Below, in pieces: positions 46,869-56,657 of a DNA stretch of 64,000 nt. Within the stretch, counting starts at the first letter, position 1. Each line of letters starts with the position of its first letter. The DNA is taken from the NCBI GenBank assembly GCA_934248055.1, contig CAKQKI010000003.1, positions 141,885-205,884 of the forward strand, read 5' to 3'. The notes beneath the pieces are model-generated. The model was not told the DNA's origin. It was given only the letters and a program-made list of their open reading frames with translations, and did no database searches. A program made the translations under genes and the position numbers. Origin of the DNA: an uncultured Clostridia bacterium (lineage in GTDB: Bacteria; Bacillota; Clostridia; Christensenellales; Borkfalkiaceae).

Positions 46869-46910
46869 ACGCGCCCCGATAAAATTGCGTTTTCGGCGCG
46901 TTTTTTTTAA
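46868..46910 (+). terminator. Terminator of the degV-glycosylase unit
   Basis: AACGCGCC (46868-46875)/GGCGCGTT (46895-46902) with a run of eight T residues, starting at the stop codon. Confidence 0.85.
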
Positions 46911-46976
46911 TTTTTTGTTGCTTTTAAATATCTTAAATGTTATAATTTAAACAGAAAATATATACGGAGGCAAATT

Positions 46977-47915
46977 ATGGCAATCAATAAAGTGGTCGTT
47001 GCCGGCGGCGGCGTACTCGGCAGTCAGATAGCCTTTCAGGCGGCTTATTGCGGGTTTGACGTTACTATATGGCTCAGAAGCGAAAGTTCCGTCGGAAGAA
47101 CGAAACCGAAGTTAGAAAAAGTTAAACAGGCGTATATCGCCGCAATCGACAAAATGGCCGCGGGCGACGAAACGGCTTTTTGCCGCGGAATAACCGATAA
47201 AAACACTTTCGACAAGGAAGAATGTCTTAAAAAAGTAGAAAACGCGGAAAAGAATTTAAAAATCGAACTCGACCTTAAAAAAGCGGTAGAAGACGCCGAT
47301 CTCGTTATAGAGTCGATGGCGGAAGACCCAAAAGCGAAAACGGAGTTTTATAAAATGCTCGCTCCGCTTATGCCGCCTAAAACCATTCTCGTAACCAACT
47401 CTTCAACCCTTCTTCCTTCCCGCCTTGCAAAATACACGGGAAGACCCGAAAAGTATTTATCTCTTCACTTTGCAAACGAAATATGGAAAAACAACACCGC
47501 CGAAGTTATGGGGCATAAAGGCACTGACCCGCAATATTTTGCAGCGGTCGTAGATTTTGCCGACAGAATAAGAATGATACCCCTTGAACTTCACAAAGAA
47601 AAGAACGGTTATATTCTTAATTCTATGCTCGTTCCTTTCCTTCTTGCGGGGCTCGATCTTTACGCTACCGGCGTTTCCGATCCCGAAACGATAGATAAAA
47701 CGTGGGTTCTCGGCACGGGCGCGCCGTCCGGTCCGTTCAGAATTCTTGACGTTGTAGGTCTGACCACCGCGTATAATATCGTGGCGATGTATCTTAAAAT
47801 TCCTTCGTTCCTTGCTCCCTATCACTTTAAAGATATAGCAAAAATGCTTAAAAGATATATCGACGAAGGAAAACTCGGAATGTCTTCGGGCGAAGGTTTT
47901 TATAAATACAATTAA
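46977..47915 (+). CDS. 3-hydroxyacyl-CoA dehydrogenase-family protein
   Basis: A 312-residue NAD(P)-binding enzyme. VVVAGGGVLGSQIAFQAAYCGFDV is the Rossmann loop; DADLVIESMAEDPKAKTEFYK, TNSSTLLPSRLA and LHFANEIWKNNTAEVMGH correspond to the catalytic region, with His in the SLHFANE block; the C-terminal domain ends with EGFYKY. It converts 3-hydroxyacyl-CoA and 3-ketoacyl-CoA in homologues such as HbdA of butyrate pathways. No thiolase or crotonase lies near, and the protein differs from standard HbdA around residues 40-80 with an insert, so the substrate is uncertain. A GGAGGC ribosome-binding site precedes the ATG. Confidence 0.85.
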   Translation: MAINKVVVAGGGVLGSQIAFQAAYCGFDVTIWLRSESSVGRTKPKLEKVKQAYIAAIDKMAAGDETAFCRGITDKNTFDKEECLKKVENAEKNLKIELDLKKAVEDADLVIESMAEDPKAKTEFYKMLAPLMPPKTILVTNSSTLLPSRLAKYTGRPEKYLSLHFANEIWKNNTAEVMGHKGTDPQYFAAVVDFADRIRMIPLELHKEKNGYILNSMLVPFLLAGLDLYATGVSDPETIDKTWVLGTGAPSGPFRILDVVGLTTAYNIVAMYLKIPSFLAPYHFKDIAKMLKRYIDEGKLGMSSGEGFYKYN

Positions 47916-47923
47916 ACAAAATG

Positions 47924-47955
47924 AAAAAAGCGGATTTCTCCGCTTTTTATTTTTC
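47924..47955. terminator. Bidirectional terminator between the dehydrogenase and ftsY
   Basis: AAAAAGCGGA/TCCGCTTTTT with a 4-nt loop, T-rich on both sides; it serves two convergent genes. Confidence 0.9.
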
Positions 47956-47963
47956 GCTTAAAT

Positions 47964-48860
47964 TCAGAATAACCCGTTTACGTATTCTTCGCTGTCGAAC
48001 TCTTCGAGATCTTCTATTTTTTCGCCCGTTCCTACAAACGTTACGGGAATATCTTTTTCGCCGCAAAGCGTAACCACGAAGCCGCCTTTCGCGGTGCCGT
48101 CGAGTTTCGTGAGAATTACTCCGTCAAGCCCTACGGCTTCGTCGAACACGTCCACCTGCGATATGGCGTTCTGCCCGGTAGTGGCGTCAAGCACAATAAG
48201 TTTAACGAAGAACGCTTCGGGGTATTCGCGTTCCACCACTCTCACCATTTTTTTAAGTTCTTCCATCAGATTCGCTTTAACGTGCAGTCTTCCGGCGGTA
48301 TCTATTATAAGAACGTCCGTTTTTTTGGACTTTGCAGACGCAACGGCGTCGAAAACCACCGCCGACGGATCGGCTCCTTCCGCGTGCTTTATTATTCTCA
48401 CGTTTGCCCTTTCAGCCCACACGTCGAGTTGCGCGCTTGCCGCCGCCCTGAAAGTATCCGCCGCCGCAACGGTTACGGTTTTGCCGTTTTTAACGAAATA
48501 ATCGGCAAGTTTTCCTATGCTCGTGGTTTTGCCCACTCCGTTCACTCCGACAACCATGATAACGCACGGGTATTCGAAATCTATATACCCCGCGCCGTCG
48601 AGTTTTTCTTTTATAACCCCTTTTAGCGCGGCTATGACTTCGTTTTTGTCTTTTACGCTGCCTTCTATCATTTCGTCGCGAAGATTATCAACTATCTCTT
48701 CCGAAAGAGAGTAAGATATATCCGACGATATAAGCGCGTCTGTCAGTTCTTCGTAAAACTCTTCGCCTATCCTGTCTATCGAAAACACGCGCGAAAACGT
48801 GTCGGCGATTTTGTCTTTCGTCTTTTTAAGCGATTCCGCTATTTTAGAAAAAAAGCCCAT
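47964..48860 (-). CDS. ftsY: Signal recognition particle receptor FtsY
   Basis: A 298-residue SRP GTPase: G1 VVGVNGVGKTTSIGKLA, DTFRAAASAQLDVWAE, G3 DTAGRLHVKANLMEEL, G4 TKLDGTAKGG and the C-terminal GxGExxxDLxxF block (GTGEKIEDLEEFD). It has a short N domain and no acidic A domain, as in many Gram-positives. It docks SRP-ribosome complexes at the membrane. It follows smc by 10 nt, and the rnc-smc-ftsY order is the classical Firmicutes arrangement. Confidence 0.96.
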   Translation of the reverse strand: MGFFSKIAESLKKTKDKIADTFSRVFSIDRIGEEFYEELTDALISSDISYSLSEEIVDNLRDEMIEGSVKDKNEVIAALKGVIKEKLDGAGYIDFEYPCVIMVVGVNGVGKTTSIGKLADYFVKNGKTVTVAAADTFRAAASAQLDVWAERANVRIIKHAEGADPSAVVFDAVASAKSKKTDVLIIDTAGRLHVKANLMEELKKMVRVVEREYPEAFFVKLIVLDATTGQNAISQVDVFDEAVGLDGVILTKLDGTAKGGFVVTLCGEKDIPVTFVGTGEKIEDLEEFDSEEYVNGLF

Positions 48861-48870
48861 AATTCACCCG

Positions 48871-51800
48871 TTACATTCTTTCAATATCCTGTACGTCGGC
48901 AAGTTTTACCGAAACTATGCTCGAAACGCCTTTTTCGGGCATCGTTACGCCGAAAAGCCCGTCGGCGTTTTCCATGGTAACTTTTTTGTGCGTGATACAG
49001 ATAAATTGCGTTTCTTTTGAAAAATTCTTTAAGTATTTTGCAAATCTTTCTACGTTTGCATCGTCGAGCGCGGCTTCTATTTCGTCAAGCACGCAGAACG
49101 GCATGGGGCGAAGCCTTAAAATCGCAAAAAGAATGGCAATCGCCGTGAGCGACATTTCTCCGCCCGACAATAAAGATATTTTCTGCAATTTTTTTCCCGG
49201 CGGTTCGGCTACTATTTCTATGCCCGCGTCCAAAGGATCGCCCGTCTGACTTTCTTCGATAATAAGGTCCGCAGATCCGCCGCCGAACAGTTCTTTGAAT
49301 ATTTTAGAAAAGTTCGTGCGGATTGTTTTAAACCCTTCGTCGAAAGCAAGCGTCATTTCTTTGGTAAGATCGTCTATAACTTTCTGCAAATCTTCCTGCG
49401 CCTTATATAAATCGTCGCGCTGGGCAAGAAGTTCGTTGTAAGACGCGCTCAACTCGTTGTATTCTTCTATCGCGTTCGGGTTGATACTGCCGAGCGCGGC
49501 TATTTTACGCTTTAACGTTACTATATCCTGATGACTCATGGATATATCGTAATTTTCGTCGCGGTAAGGAATACAAGTTTCGTAAGTGAGTTGATATTCG
49601 TTGAAAATGTTCTGCGAAGTAAATTCGAGTTCGGTGTCTACTTTCGTATAATTTATTTCTTCCTGAGATTTTTTCTCCGAACACTTCGTAATATCCGCCT
49701 GCAAAACTTCGCGGCGAAGGTTGTCCTGCCCGATCATTTCGTTGAGTTTTGCCTTTTTTTCGTCGCATTCGGTCAATCTGGCGCGAAGTTCGGATAACTT
49801 TTTCTGCTCGTCTGCCGTCAGCGCGACTTTTTCCGCCTGAAGTTTTAACTCTTCGATTATCCTTTCGTCGTTTAAAATAATTTCGCCGCTTCTCTTTTCT
49901 TCGTCTTCGATGGCTCTGATTTCGCCTTTGATACGCTCAACGTCTGCGCTCGAAGAAGAAATTTCCGCCCGAAGATAAGAAAGTTTTGACTGCACTTCGG
50001 TATTGTTTTTAAGAACTTCGTCGCGCTTGCGGCGTAATTCGATAAACTTTTCGCGCTGATCGGACTGCTCTTTCGACGCGTCTTCTTTTTCTTTCGTTAA
50101 CTTCTCGTTGCCTGCCGCAAAATCGGAAAATTCCGTTTTAATCTGCTGAAGCCTTGCGCCGATTATCGCTATTTCGTCTTTATTCTTTTCAACTTCCGCC
50201 TGCGTTTCTTCCGCGGCTTTTTCGTTCGCCGCTATTTTTTCGCGCAAAGCGACCGTTTTCTGTCGCGTTTCGGTAACGTCGGCGCGGAGTTTATCGAGTT
50301 CGTCAACCTGCTCGTTCACCTGCGCTAAAAGTTGCTTTTTATTGTTTTCTAATCTCAAAAGTTCTTCTTTGCTCGCTTTAACCGCTTCGTTGAGTTCGGC
50401 AACGCGCCTGTCCACGGCAAGAAGGTTGGTGTCGTTCTGACGTTTCGAGCCGCCCGTCATCGAGCCGCTTTGCGACAACACGTCGCCGTCGAGAGTTACT
50501 ATTTTGAACGCGAAACGATACTTTCTCGCTATTGCGGTAGCCGAAGCAAGATCTTCGCATATAAGCGTTCCGCCGAGAAGAAAACTTATAACGTTTTCGT
50601 AATACTTATCGTACTTTACGAGCGAAACGGCAAGCCCGAGCGCGCCTTTTTCTCTGAGCGCGGACGTAATATCCGAACCGTTATAGCGCGGTTTTACCGA
50701 CGTTACGGGAAGAAAAGTAACCCTTCCCCCCTCGGTCTTTTTAAGGTAATTTATAAGGTATTCGGCGTCTGACGGATCAGCCGTAACCACGTTCTGCATC
50801 GCGCCGCCAACAGCCGTCTGTATCGCCGTTTCGTACTTTTTGTCGGTAGATATTATCGACGCCACAACGCCTTTTATTTTCGCCGCAAGCGCGGGATTTT
50901 GCCTGCTTGCCTGCATTAAATGCTTTACGGACGAATTGTAACCTTCAAACGACTCTTTAAGTCCGCTGTAAAACCTTAAACTCGTTTCTTCGCCCGTAAG
51001 CCTGTTTTTTACGGAATAAATTTTATTGTCTATCTTCGCTATAAACTCGTTCGTGGAAACGACGTCTGCAGACTTATCTTTAATTTCTTCCTGCGCCGAA
51101 GCAAGGTATTCTTCGGCTTTTTTAAGATCGTTTTTCATGTCTTCTGCGGAGAGAGATAAGGCGGTATATTTGTCAACGAGCGAATTCACTCTTTCCACTA
51201 TACCTTTCTGACGCTCGCTTATAACGCTCTCTTCGCTTGAAAGCGCGCCGAGATTTTTATTGATGTCCGCAAGGGATTCCACGCTTTTTAAAACTTTCGA
51301 CTGAACGCTTTGTTCGAGATCTTCGCCGCGGTTTATTTCGCTCGTGAGTTCGGTTATTTTTCGGCTTATTTCTTCAGACTGCGCAGTAAGACTGTCTATT
51401 TCCCTGTTGCAGTTTGCTGCGTATTCTTTTTTGAACGCAAGAGTTTTTCTGTACTCTTCGGTTTTTTCTTTGCCCGACTTTATTTCGTCGTTTATTCTCT
51501 CTATTTCCGAGCGGAAGTACGAAATTTTTTCGGCGTAAACTTTTGCCGCGCCCGACTGCTTTTCTATTCCTACTGCGCGTTCCGTGATTTCGGCGTTGAG
51601 CGCGCGGATATATTCGTCGGCGCTCGCTATTTCTTTCTGATGAGCAGCATATACGGCAAGGGTTTCTTCAAGGTCTTTTCTTCTTGCCGCGATTTCTTCG
51701 TTAAGCCCCGTTATTCTGTCGCTTATTTTCTTTTTGGTGTCGGAAGCGTTGTCGTATTTATAAAGATACGCGTTTATTTCGTGATGTTTGAGTTGCTCGG

Positions 51801-52461
51801 AAAGAGCGCGGTTCGCGCGGGTTTTTTCCGCCTGACGTTTAAGCGGTTCGAGTTGGCGTTCGCGTTCGGTTAAAATATCGCTTACGCGGGTAATGTTATC
51901 GTTCGTCCGCGCAAGTTTATTCATCGTTTCTTTTCTGTCGCGCTTGGTTTTCGCTATGCCTACCGCTTCTTCGAAAATGGAGCGCCTGTCTTCGGGTTTT
52001 GACGAAAGTATTTCCGAAACCTTGCCTTGCCCGATTATAGTGTAGCCGTCTTTACTTACGCCGCATTCGTGAAGAGCGTCGATAATGTCTTTCATACGGC
52101 AGGGCTGACGATTCATAAAATACTCGCTTTCGCCGCTTCTGTATAACTTTCTCGTCATAACGACTTCGGTATACTCCAAACTCGGAAAAAGTTTTTCGGT
52201 ATTGTTAAAGTACAGCGAAACTTCGCAGTAAGAAAGAGATTTTCTCGTCTGAGTTCCGCTGAAAATAACGTCTTGCATTGACGTTCCGCGCATGTTTTTA
52301 GCCGACTGTTCGCCAAGCACCCACTTGATAGCGTCGGCAACGTTACTCTTGCCGCAGCCGTTAGGTCCTACTATCGCCGTCACGCCGTCTAAAAGGTCTA
52401 TTTTTACTTTATCCGCAAACGATTTGAAACCGAGCAGTTCTATTCTTTCAAAATTGAGCAT
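48871..52461 (-). CDS. smc: Chromosome segregation protein SMC
   Basis: A 1196-residue protein: Walker A AIVGPNGCGKSNVADAIKWVLGEQS, two coiled coils (about residues 170-500 and 690-1020), a hinge between with YETAIQTAVGGAMQNVVTADPSDAEYLINYLK and signature glycines, then LLSGGEMSLTAIAILFAIL and Walker B CVLDEIEAALDDANV. It forms condensin with ScpA/B. The start overlaps the end of rnc by 22 nt. Confidence 0.97.
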   Translation of the reverse strand: MLNFERIELLGFKSFADKVKIDLLDGVTAIVGPNGCGKSNVADAIKWVLGEQSAKNMRGTSMQDVIFSGTQTRKSLSYCEVSLYFNNTEKLFPSLEYTEVVMTRKLYRSGESEYFMNRQPCRMKDIIDALHECGVSKDGYTIIGQGKVSEILSSKPEDRRSIFEEAVGIAKTKRDRKETMNKLARTNDNITRVSDILTERERQLEPLKRQAEKTRANRALSEQLKHHEINAYLYKYDNASDTKKKISDRITGLNEEIAARRKDLEETLAVYAAHQKEIASADEYIRALNAEITERAVGIEKQSGAAKVYAEKISYFRSEIERINDEIKSGKEKTEEYRKTLAFKKEYAANCNREIDSLTAQSEEISRKITELTSEINRGEDLEQSVQSKVLKSVESLADINKNLGALSSEESVISERQKGIVERVNSLVDKYTALSLSAEDMKNDLKKAEEYLASAQEEIKDKSADVVSTNEFIAKIDNKIYSVKNRLTGEETSLRFYSGLKESFEGYNSSVKHLMQASRQNPALAAKIKGVVASIISTDKKYETAIQTAVGGAMQNVVTADPSDAEYLINYLKKTEGGRVTFLPVTSVKPRYNGSDITSALREKGALGLAVSLVKYDKYYENVISFLLGGTLICEDLASATAIARKYRFAFKIVTLDGDVLSQSGSMTGGSKRQNDTNLLAVDRRVAELNEAVKASKEELLRLENNKKQLLAQVNEQVDELDKLRADVTETRQKTVALREKIAANEKAAEETQAEVEKNKDEIAIIGARLQQIKTEFSDFAAGNEKLTKEKEDASKEQSDQREKFIELRRKRDEVLKNNTEVQSKLSYLRAEISSSSADVERIKGEIRAIEDEEKRSGEIILNDERIIEELKLQAEKVALTADEQKKLSELRARLTECDEKKAKLNEMIGQDNLRREVLQADITKCSEKKSQEEINYTKVDTELEFTSQNIFNEYQLTYETCIPYRDENYDISMSHQDIVTLKRKIAALGSINPNAIEEYNELSASYNELLAQRDDLYKAQEDLQKVIDDLTKEMTLAFDEGFKTIRTNFSKIFKELFGGGSADLIIEESQTGDPLDAGIEIVAEPPGKKLQKISLLSGGEMSLTAIAILFAILRLRPMPFCVLDEIEAALDDANVERFAKYLKNFSKETQFICITHKKVTMENADGLFGVTMPEKGVSSIVSVKLADVQDIERM

Positions 52462-53153
52462 TCTTTTTTCCGCTTTTTGTTATTTAAAATTTCAAGCGCG
52501 GCGTCCGCCGCGGCTTTTTCCGCTTCTTTTCTCGACCCGCCTTTACCCGTAGAAATTATTTTGCCGTTTATTAAAAGTTGCACTTTGAATTCGGGGCATT
52601 CCTGCCGTCCGCGCTTTTCAAGAATTTCGTACTTTGCAGCACCGCTTTTTCGTTTGGAAAGATATTCGTTAAGCGCGCTTTTCGGATCTTTCGCGGGCGC
52701 GCTCGGCAATGCCGTTTTCGATTTTAATATCAACGTGCGATACACAAATTTTTTCGCGCTTTCGTAACCGCCGTCGAGATATATTCCCCCGACAACGCTT
52801 TCATAAAGATTTTCGCGCATTTTATCGGTAATCTTAATAGCCGAAGTTCTTAAAAGACAGTCTTCCACGCCAAGCCTTTCAATCGCTTCGGAAAGGGGCT
52901 TAGTGGAAACGAGCAACTGTTTATCGGCGGTCATATCGCCTTCGTCTTCGGTCTTGAATCTGAAAAGATAATCCGCAACTATAAGCCCGAGAACGCTGTC
53001 GCCTAAAAATTCGAGCCGCTCGTTGCTCTCTTCGTTGAAATGCTCGTTCACGTAAGACGAATGAGTGAAACATTGCCTTAAAAGATCGTCGCTTTTAAAT
53101 TTATATTCCAACTTTTCTTCTACTTCGCGAAGGCAGAAAATCATGCTATTCAA
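52440..53153 (-). CDS. rnc: Ribonuclease III
   Basis: A 237-residue protein with the RNase III signature NERLEFLGDSVLGLIVADYLF, the second acidic block DMTADKQLLVSTKPLSE and YESVVGGIYLDGG, and a C-terminal dsRNA-binding domain (DPKSALNEYLSKRKSG to GSRKEAEKAAADAAL). It cuts double-stranded RNA, including rRNA precursors. It overlaps plsX by 8 nt and smc by 22 nt. Starts MNSMIFCLREVEEKLEY; the GTG or ATG choice within the first codons does not alter the domain. Confidence 0.95.
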   Translation of the reverse strand: MNSMIFCLREVEEKLEYKFKSDDLLRQCFTHSSYVNEHFNEESNERLEFLGDSVLGLIVADYLFRFKTEDEGDMTADKQLLVSTKPLSEAIERLGVEDCLLRTSAIKITDKMRENLYESVVGGIYLDGGYESAKKFVYRTLILKSKTALPSAPAKDPKSALNEYLSKRKSGAAKYEILEKRGRQECPEFKVQLLINGKIISTGKGGSRKEAEKAAADAALEILNNKKRKKECSILKE

Positions 53154-54168
53154 ACTTGATACCCTTTATCTCGTCGCTGTTGATACGCGCTTCTATCTCG
53201 GCGTTTATATCGTTTTCGAGCGCGCATTCCGCCTGATAAAGCGTGCCGACGAACGACTTGCTTCTGCTCGAACCGTGAGATTTTGCTATAACTCCGTTCA
53301 CGCCCAGAAAAACCGCGCCGCCGCGACTGTTGTAATCGAGCGTTTTCATAGTTTTTTTAAACGCCTTTTTCATAAACAGATAACCGAATTTCGCGCTTGC
53401 GGATTCCTTAATGTTCCGTTTAAGAAAATGAAGCATTATGTTTACCGCGCCTTCTATCGATTTAAGCGCAACGTTGCCGGAAAATCCGTCAGTTACGACT
53501 ATATCGCACGCGCCCGATAAAATATCTCTTCCTTCCACGTTTCCTATAAAGTTAAGAGAAGGAATTTGTTTCAGCGCGGCAAAAACCGCGTGGGTTAATT
53601 CGCTGCCTTTTTTGTCTTCGGTGCCGTTGCATAAAAGACCTATTCTTGCGTTTTCTACTTTTTTAACTTTTTTCATATACACGTCCGCCATAACGGCAAA
53701 GTGGACGAGATTTATCGGTTTGCAGTCTGCATTCGCTCCGCAATCGAGAAATAAACATTCTCCCGTAACAGTCGGCATCATCGTTGCGAGCGCGGGGCGC
53801 GAAACGCCTTTTATTCTGCCCGCTTTCAAAACTGCCGCCGTTAAAAGCGCGCCCGTAGATCCCGCCGAAACGAACGCTCCGTATTCGCCGGTTTTAAGCG
53901 CGTTCATCGCAACGGATATGGTTGAATCGGGTTTTTTCTTAAACGCTTCGGTGGGCGATTCTTCGCAGGTTATAACTTCCGTCGCGTTCATAACGGTTAT
54001 TGCGGGGGATTTTTCAAAACCGCAATCGTCTAAAAGTTTATTTATAACTTCCTGTTTTCCAACAAGGCATATATCCGCTTTGCCGCCGCCGCGAACGTAT
54101 TCCGTTGCGGCTTTTACGACTTCTTCGGGCGCGTTGTCGCCGCCGAATGCGTCGAGTAATATTTTCAT
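53146..54168 (-). CDS. plsX: Phosphate acyltransferase PlsX
   Basis: A 340-residue protein. MKILLDAFGGDNAPEEVVKAA is the PlsX start, followed by SVAMNALKTGEYGAFVSAGSTGALL and DIVVTDGFSGNVALKSIEGA. It makes acyl phosphate for phospholipid synthesis. It is upstream of rnc-smc-ftsY, with acpP, which often lies between plsX and rnc, missing. Confidence 0.96.
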   Translation of the reverse strand: MKILLDAFGGDNAPEEVVKAATEYVRGGGKADICLVGKQEVINKLLDDCGFEKSPAITVMNATEVITCEESPTEAFKKKPDSTISVAMNALKTGEYGAFVSAGSTGALLTAAVLKAGRIKGVSRPALATMMPTVTGECLFLDCGANADCKPINLVHFAVMADVYMKKVKKVENARIGLLCNGTEDKKGSELTHAVFAALKQIPSLNFIGNVEGRDILSGACDIVVTDGFSGNVALKSIEGAVNIMLHFLKRNIKESASAKFGYLFMKKAFKKTMKTLDYNSRGGAVFLGVNGVIAKSHGSSRSKSFVGTLYQAECALENDINAEIEARINSDEIKGIKFE

Positions 54169-54214
54169 GAGTGCTCCTTATCGCGCGAATTTCAACGCGC
54201 CTTTAAATAAATAA

Positions 54215-55621
54215 TCAGTATTCGAGATTAGAAACGGTTCTCGGGAAAGGAATAACGTCGCGTATGTTGGAAATGCCTGTAAGATACATTATCATTCTTT
54301 CAAATCCGAGACCGAATCCCGAATGTTTCGTTCCGCCGAATTTTCTGAGATTTATATACCAGTCGTAATCGGATTCTTTAAGACCGAGTTCGCCGATACG
54401 CGCTTTTAAAACGCTTTCTCTTTCTTCTCTTTGCGAACCGCCTATGAGTTCGCCTATTCCGGGAACGAGCAAATCGCTTGCCGCAACGGTTTTGCCGTCG
54501 TCGTTAAGACGCATATAAAACGCCTTTATTTCCTTAGGATAATCCGTTAAGAAAACGGGTTTTTTAAATACTTCTTCGGTTATATAGCGTTCGTGTTCGG
54601 ACTGCAAATCGCAACCCCAGTAAACGGGGAATTCGAATTTATCTTTCACAGGCTCTAAAATTTTAATAACGTCGGTATAAGTAAGACGAACGAATTCGCT
54701 GTTTTTTACGTTTTCAAGCCTTTCGATAAGACCTTTGTCGACGAATTGATTTAAAAATTCAAGTTCCGCGCGGCACGTTTTCATAACGTGGGTGATAATT
54801 GCTTTTACCATGCCTTCGGCAACGTCCATATCCCCCGCAAGATCGGTAAACGCCATTTCGGGTTCTATCATCCAGAATTCCGCCGCGTGACGGACGGTGT
54901 TGGAGCGTTCGGCTCTGAAAGTAGGACCGAAAGTATAAACTTTCGAAAACGCCATCGCGTAAGCCTCTGCGGAAAGTTGCCCCGAAACGGTTAAACTTGC
55001 GGGTTTTTCAAAAAAGTCTTTTTTATAATCGACTTCGCCGCTTTCGGTTTTAGGAACGTCGTTAAGGTCGAGAGTAGTAACCTGAAACATCGCTCCCGCA
55101 CCTTCGCAATCAGACCCCGTGATAATCGGAGTATGCACGTAAACAAAGCCCGCGTCGTTAAAAAATTCGTGAATTGCAAACGCCGCTTCGCTGCGTATTC
55201 TGAACACCGCGCCGAACGTATTCGTTCTCGGTCTTAAATAGGCTATTTCTCTCAGATATTCGAAAGAATGACGCTTTTTCTGCAAAGGATAATCGGGAGT
55301 GGACGTTCCTTCCACCGATATTTCCGTCGCCTTGATTTCAAAAGGCTGTTTCGCTTCGGGGGTAAGTTCCAGAATACCCGTAACGACGAGCGCCGCGCCG
55401 ACGTTCTGTTTTGATATTTCGTCGTAATTACTTAATTTTTCGCGCTCGATAACTACCTGAACGCTGTTAAAATAAGTGCCGTCGTTAAGTTCTATAAAGC
55501 CAAAGGCTTTGGAATCTCTTATCGTTTTAGCCCAGCCCGCAACGGTAACGGTTTTTCCGCCGTAACTTTCGGGCGAACAAAATATATCCTTTACGTTTGT
55601 TTTTTCAGTCATAATAAACAC
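54215..55621 (-). CDS. asnS: Asparagine--tRNA ligase
   Basis: A 468-residue class II synthetase. The anticodon OB-fold has TVTVAGWAKTIRDSKAFGFIELNDG; motif 2 reads FGPTFRAERSNTVRHAAEFWMIEPEMAF; motif 3 GFGLGFERMIMYLTGISNIRDVIPFPRT. The long insert and the absence of the Asp-specific flipping loop fit AsnRS. It charges tRNA-Asn. No T-box is visible in the 120-nt gap upstream. It lies 46 nt before plsX. Confidence 0.96.
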   Translation of the reverse strand: MFIMTEKTNVKDIFCSPESYGGKTVTVAGWAKTIRDSKAFGFIELNDGTYFNSVQVVIEREKLSNYDEISKQNVGAALVVTGILELTPEAKQPFEIKATEISVEGTSTPDYPLQKKRHSFEYLREIAYLRPRTNTFGAVFRIRSEAAFAIHEFFNDAGFVYVHTPIITGSDCEGAGAMFQVTTLDLNDVPKTESGEVDYKKDFFEKPASLTVSGQLSAEAYAMAFSKVYTFGPTFRAERSNTVRHAAEFWMIEPEMAFTDLAGDMDVAEGMVKAIITHVMKTCRAELEFLNQFVDKGLIERLENVKNSEFVRLTYTDVIKILEPVKDKFEFPVYWGCDLQSEHERYITEEVFKKPVFLTDYPKEIKAFYMRLNDDGKTVAASDLLVPGIGELIGGSQREERESVLKARIGELGLKESDYDWYINLRKFGGTKHSGFGLGFERMIMYLTGISNIRDVIPFPRTVSNLEY

Positions 55622-55741
55622 CTCGGATTACAATATAACGAATACATTTTAACATAAAAGCCTGTTTTTTGCTACTGTTTTAAAGCGAATTATTATATAA
55701 TTATATAATAAAAATTAAAAAACTTATAAAAACGGCAATAA

Positions 55742-55768
55742 AAAAGCGTTTGCAAAACGCAAACGCTC
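55742..55768 (-). terminator. Terminator of the rubrerythrin/small peptide unit
   Basis: AGCGTTTGC/GCAAACGCT with T-rich tail (TTTTTATTG) on the reverse strand. Confidence 0.82.
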
Positions 55769-55772
55769 AATT

Positions 55773-55883
55773 TCAGTTTTTATCTTCGGTTTCGGGTTCG
55801 ATAACTTTTTCGCCGCCCGTCAGGGAATAAATATATTCTTTATATTCCTTATCCGTCAGTTTTTTTACGTTTTTTTCGCTCAT
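55773..55883 (-). CDS. Small protein (36 aa) downstream of rubrerythrin
   Basis: The ATG at 55883 has AAGGTG 7 nt upstream and lies 8 nt after the rubrerythrin stop codon. The peptide begins MSEKNVKKLTDKEYKEYIYS and ends acidic. It is a soluble, charged peptide just before the terminator. Position and ribosome-binding site support translation; the function is unknown. Confidence 0.55.
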   Translation of the reverse strand: MSEKNVKKLTDKEYKEYIYSLTGGEKVIEPETEDKN

Positions 55884-55891
55884 AGCGCACC

Positions 55892-56488
55892 TTAAACGGC
55901 AAGTTCTTTGGGAAGAATTATTTTTACGGTTTCGAGTTTTGCTTTGCATAGCGGGCATTCTTTGAACGCTTCGTTTCCTTTTTCTTCGTAACCGCAAACC
56001 GAACATATCCATCTCTTTTCGACGTCGCTTTTATAAAGTTCGTCGGAATTAAGTTTTTCGTATAAATACTCGAAAATCTTTTTATGCTTTATCTCTACTT
56101 TTTCGATCATGTCGAAAAGCGCCGCTATATCCTTAAATCCTTCCTTTTCGGCGGTTTTTTTCGCGTTTTTATAAAATTTCGCCTCGTTTTCTTCGTCTTC
56201 GGCGGTAAGTTTCAAGTTTTCTTTCAGATTCCATCTCTGACGGAACGGCAAATCCGCCGAAACGCTTTCGTTGTTTATCGTTTTGTCGGTAACCTTTTCG
56301 ATATGCGTGTAAAGCATTCGCGCGTGGTTAAACTCCTGATACGCTATTTTATCCACTATTTCGGCTAAGCCTTCGTAGCCGTTGTATCTTTCGCCGTATT
56401 CAACGAATTCATATCTCGTTCTTGCGGCGCACTCCGCGATAAACGCTTTTTTAAGGTTTTTAAAAGTTTCACTGTTTTTAAGTTCCAT
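55892..56488 (-). CDS. Rubrerythrin (ferritin-like, rubredoxin-tailed)
   Basis: A 198-residue protein. The four-helix di-iron part has FIAECAARTRYEFVEYGER, EFNHARMLYTHIEK, EENEAKFYKNAKKTAEKEG and EIKHKKIFEYLYEKL; the tail has CSVCGYEEKG and CPLCKAKLE. It has an insert near residue 70-85 compared with the protein at 30410, so the two are distant paralogues. It reduces peroxide. Followed by a 36-aa gene. Confidence 0.9.
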   Translation of the reverse strand: MELKNSETFKNLKKAFIAECAARTRYEFVEYGERYNGYEGLAEIVDKIAYQEFNHARMLYTHIEKVTDKTINNESVSADLPFRQRWNLKENLKLTAEDEENEAKFYKNAKKTAEKEGFKDIAALFDMIEKVEIKHKKIFEYLYEKLNSDELYKSDVEKRWICSVCGYEEKGNEAFKECPLCKAKLETVKIILPKELAV

Positions 56489-56549
56489 ATTCAGCCTCCG
56501 CCTTTATTATTCCCCCCTTTAAAAAGTTTAATACAACCCCCGACCGAAT

Positions 56550-56585
56550 TTTAAAATAAAAACGGGCGATTACGAAAATCGCCCG
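56550..56585 (-). terminator. Terminator of the CNNM/HlyC-type gene
   Basis: CGGGCGAT/ATCGCCCG with a T-rich tail on the reverse strand; a further strong hairpin GTGCCGCGAA/TTCGCGGCAC lies at 56627-56653, nearer the stop codon. Confidence 0.82.
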
Positions 56586-56657
56586 ACAAAGCAATCTATC
56601 TTTCTTCCGTTACGACAATTGCCGAAACGTGCCGCGAAAAACTTCGCGGCACGCGGC

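Noticed and set aside
51310..51873. 187-codon forward frame antisense to smc
   Set aside because: It lies in the SMC coiled coil, lacks a ribosome-binding site, and is Phe/Arg-rich like other shadows here.
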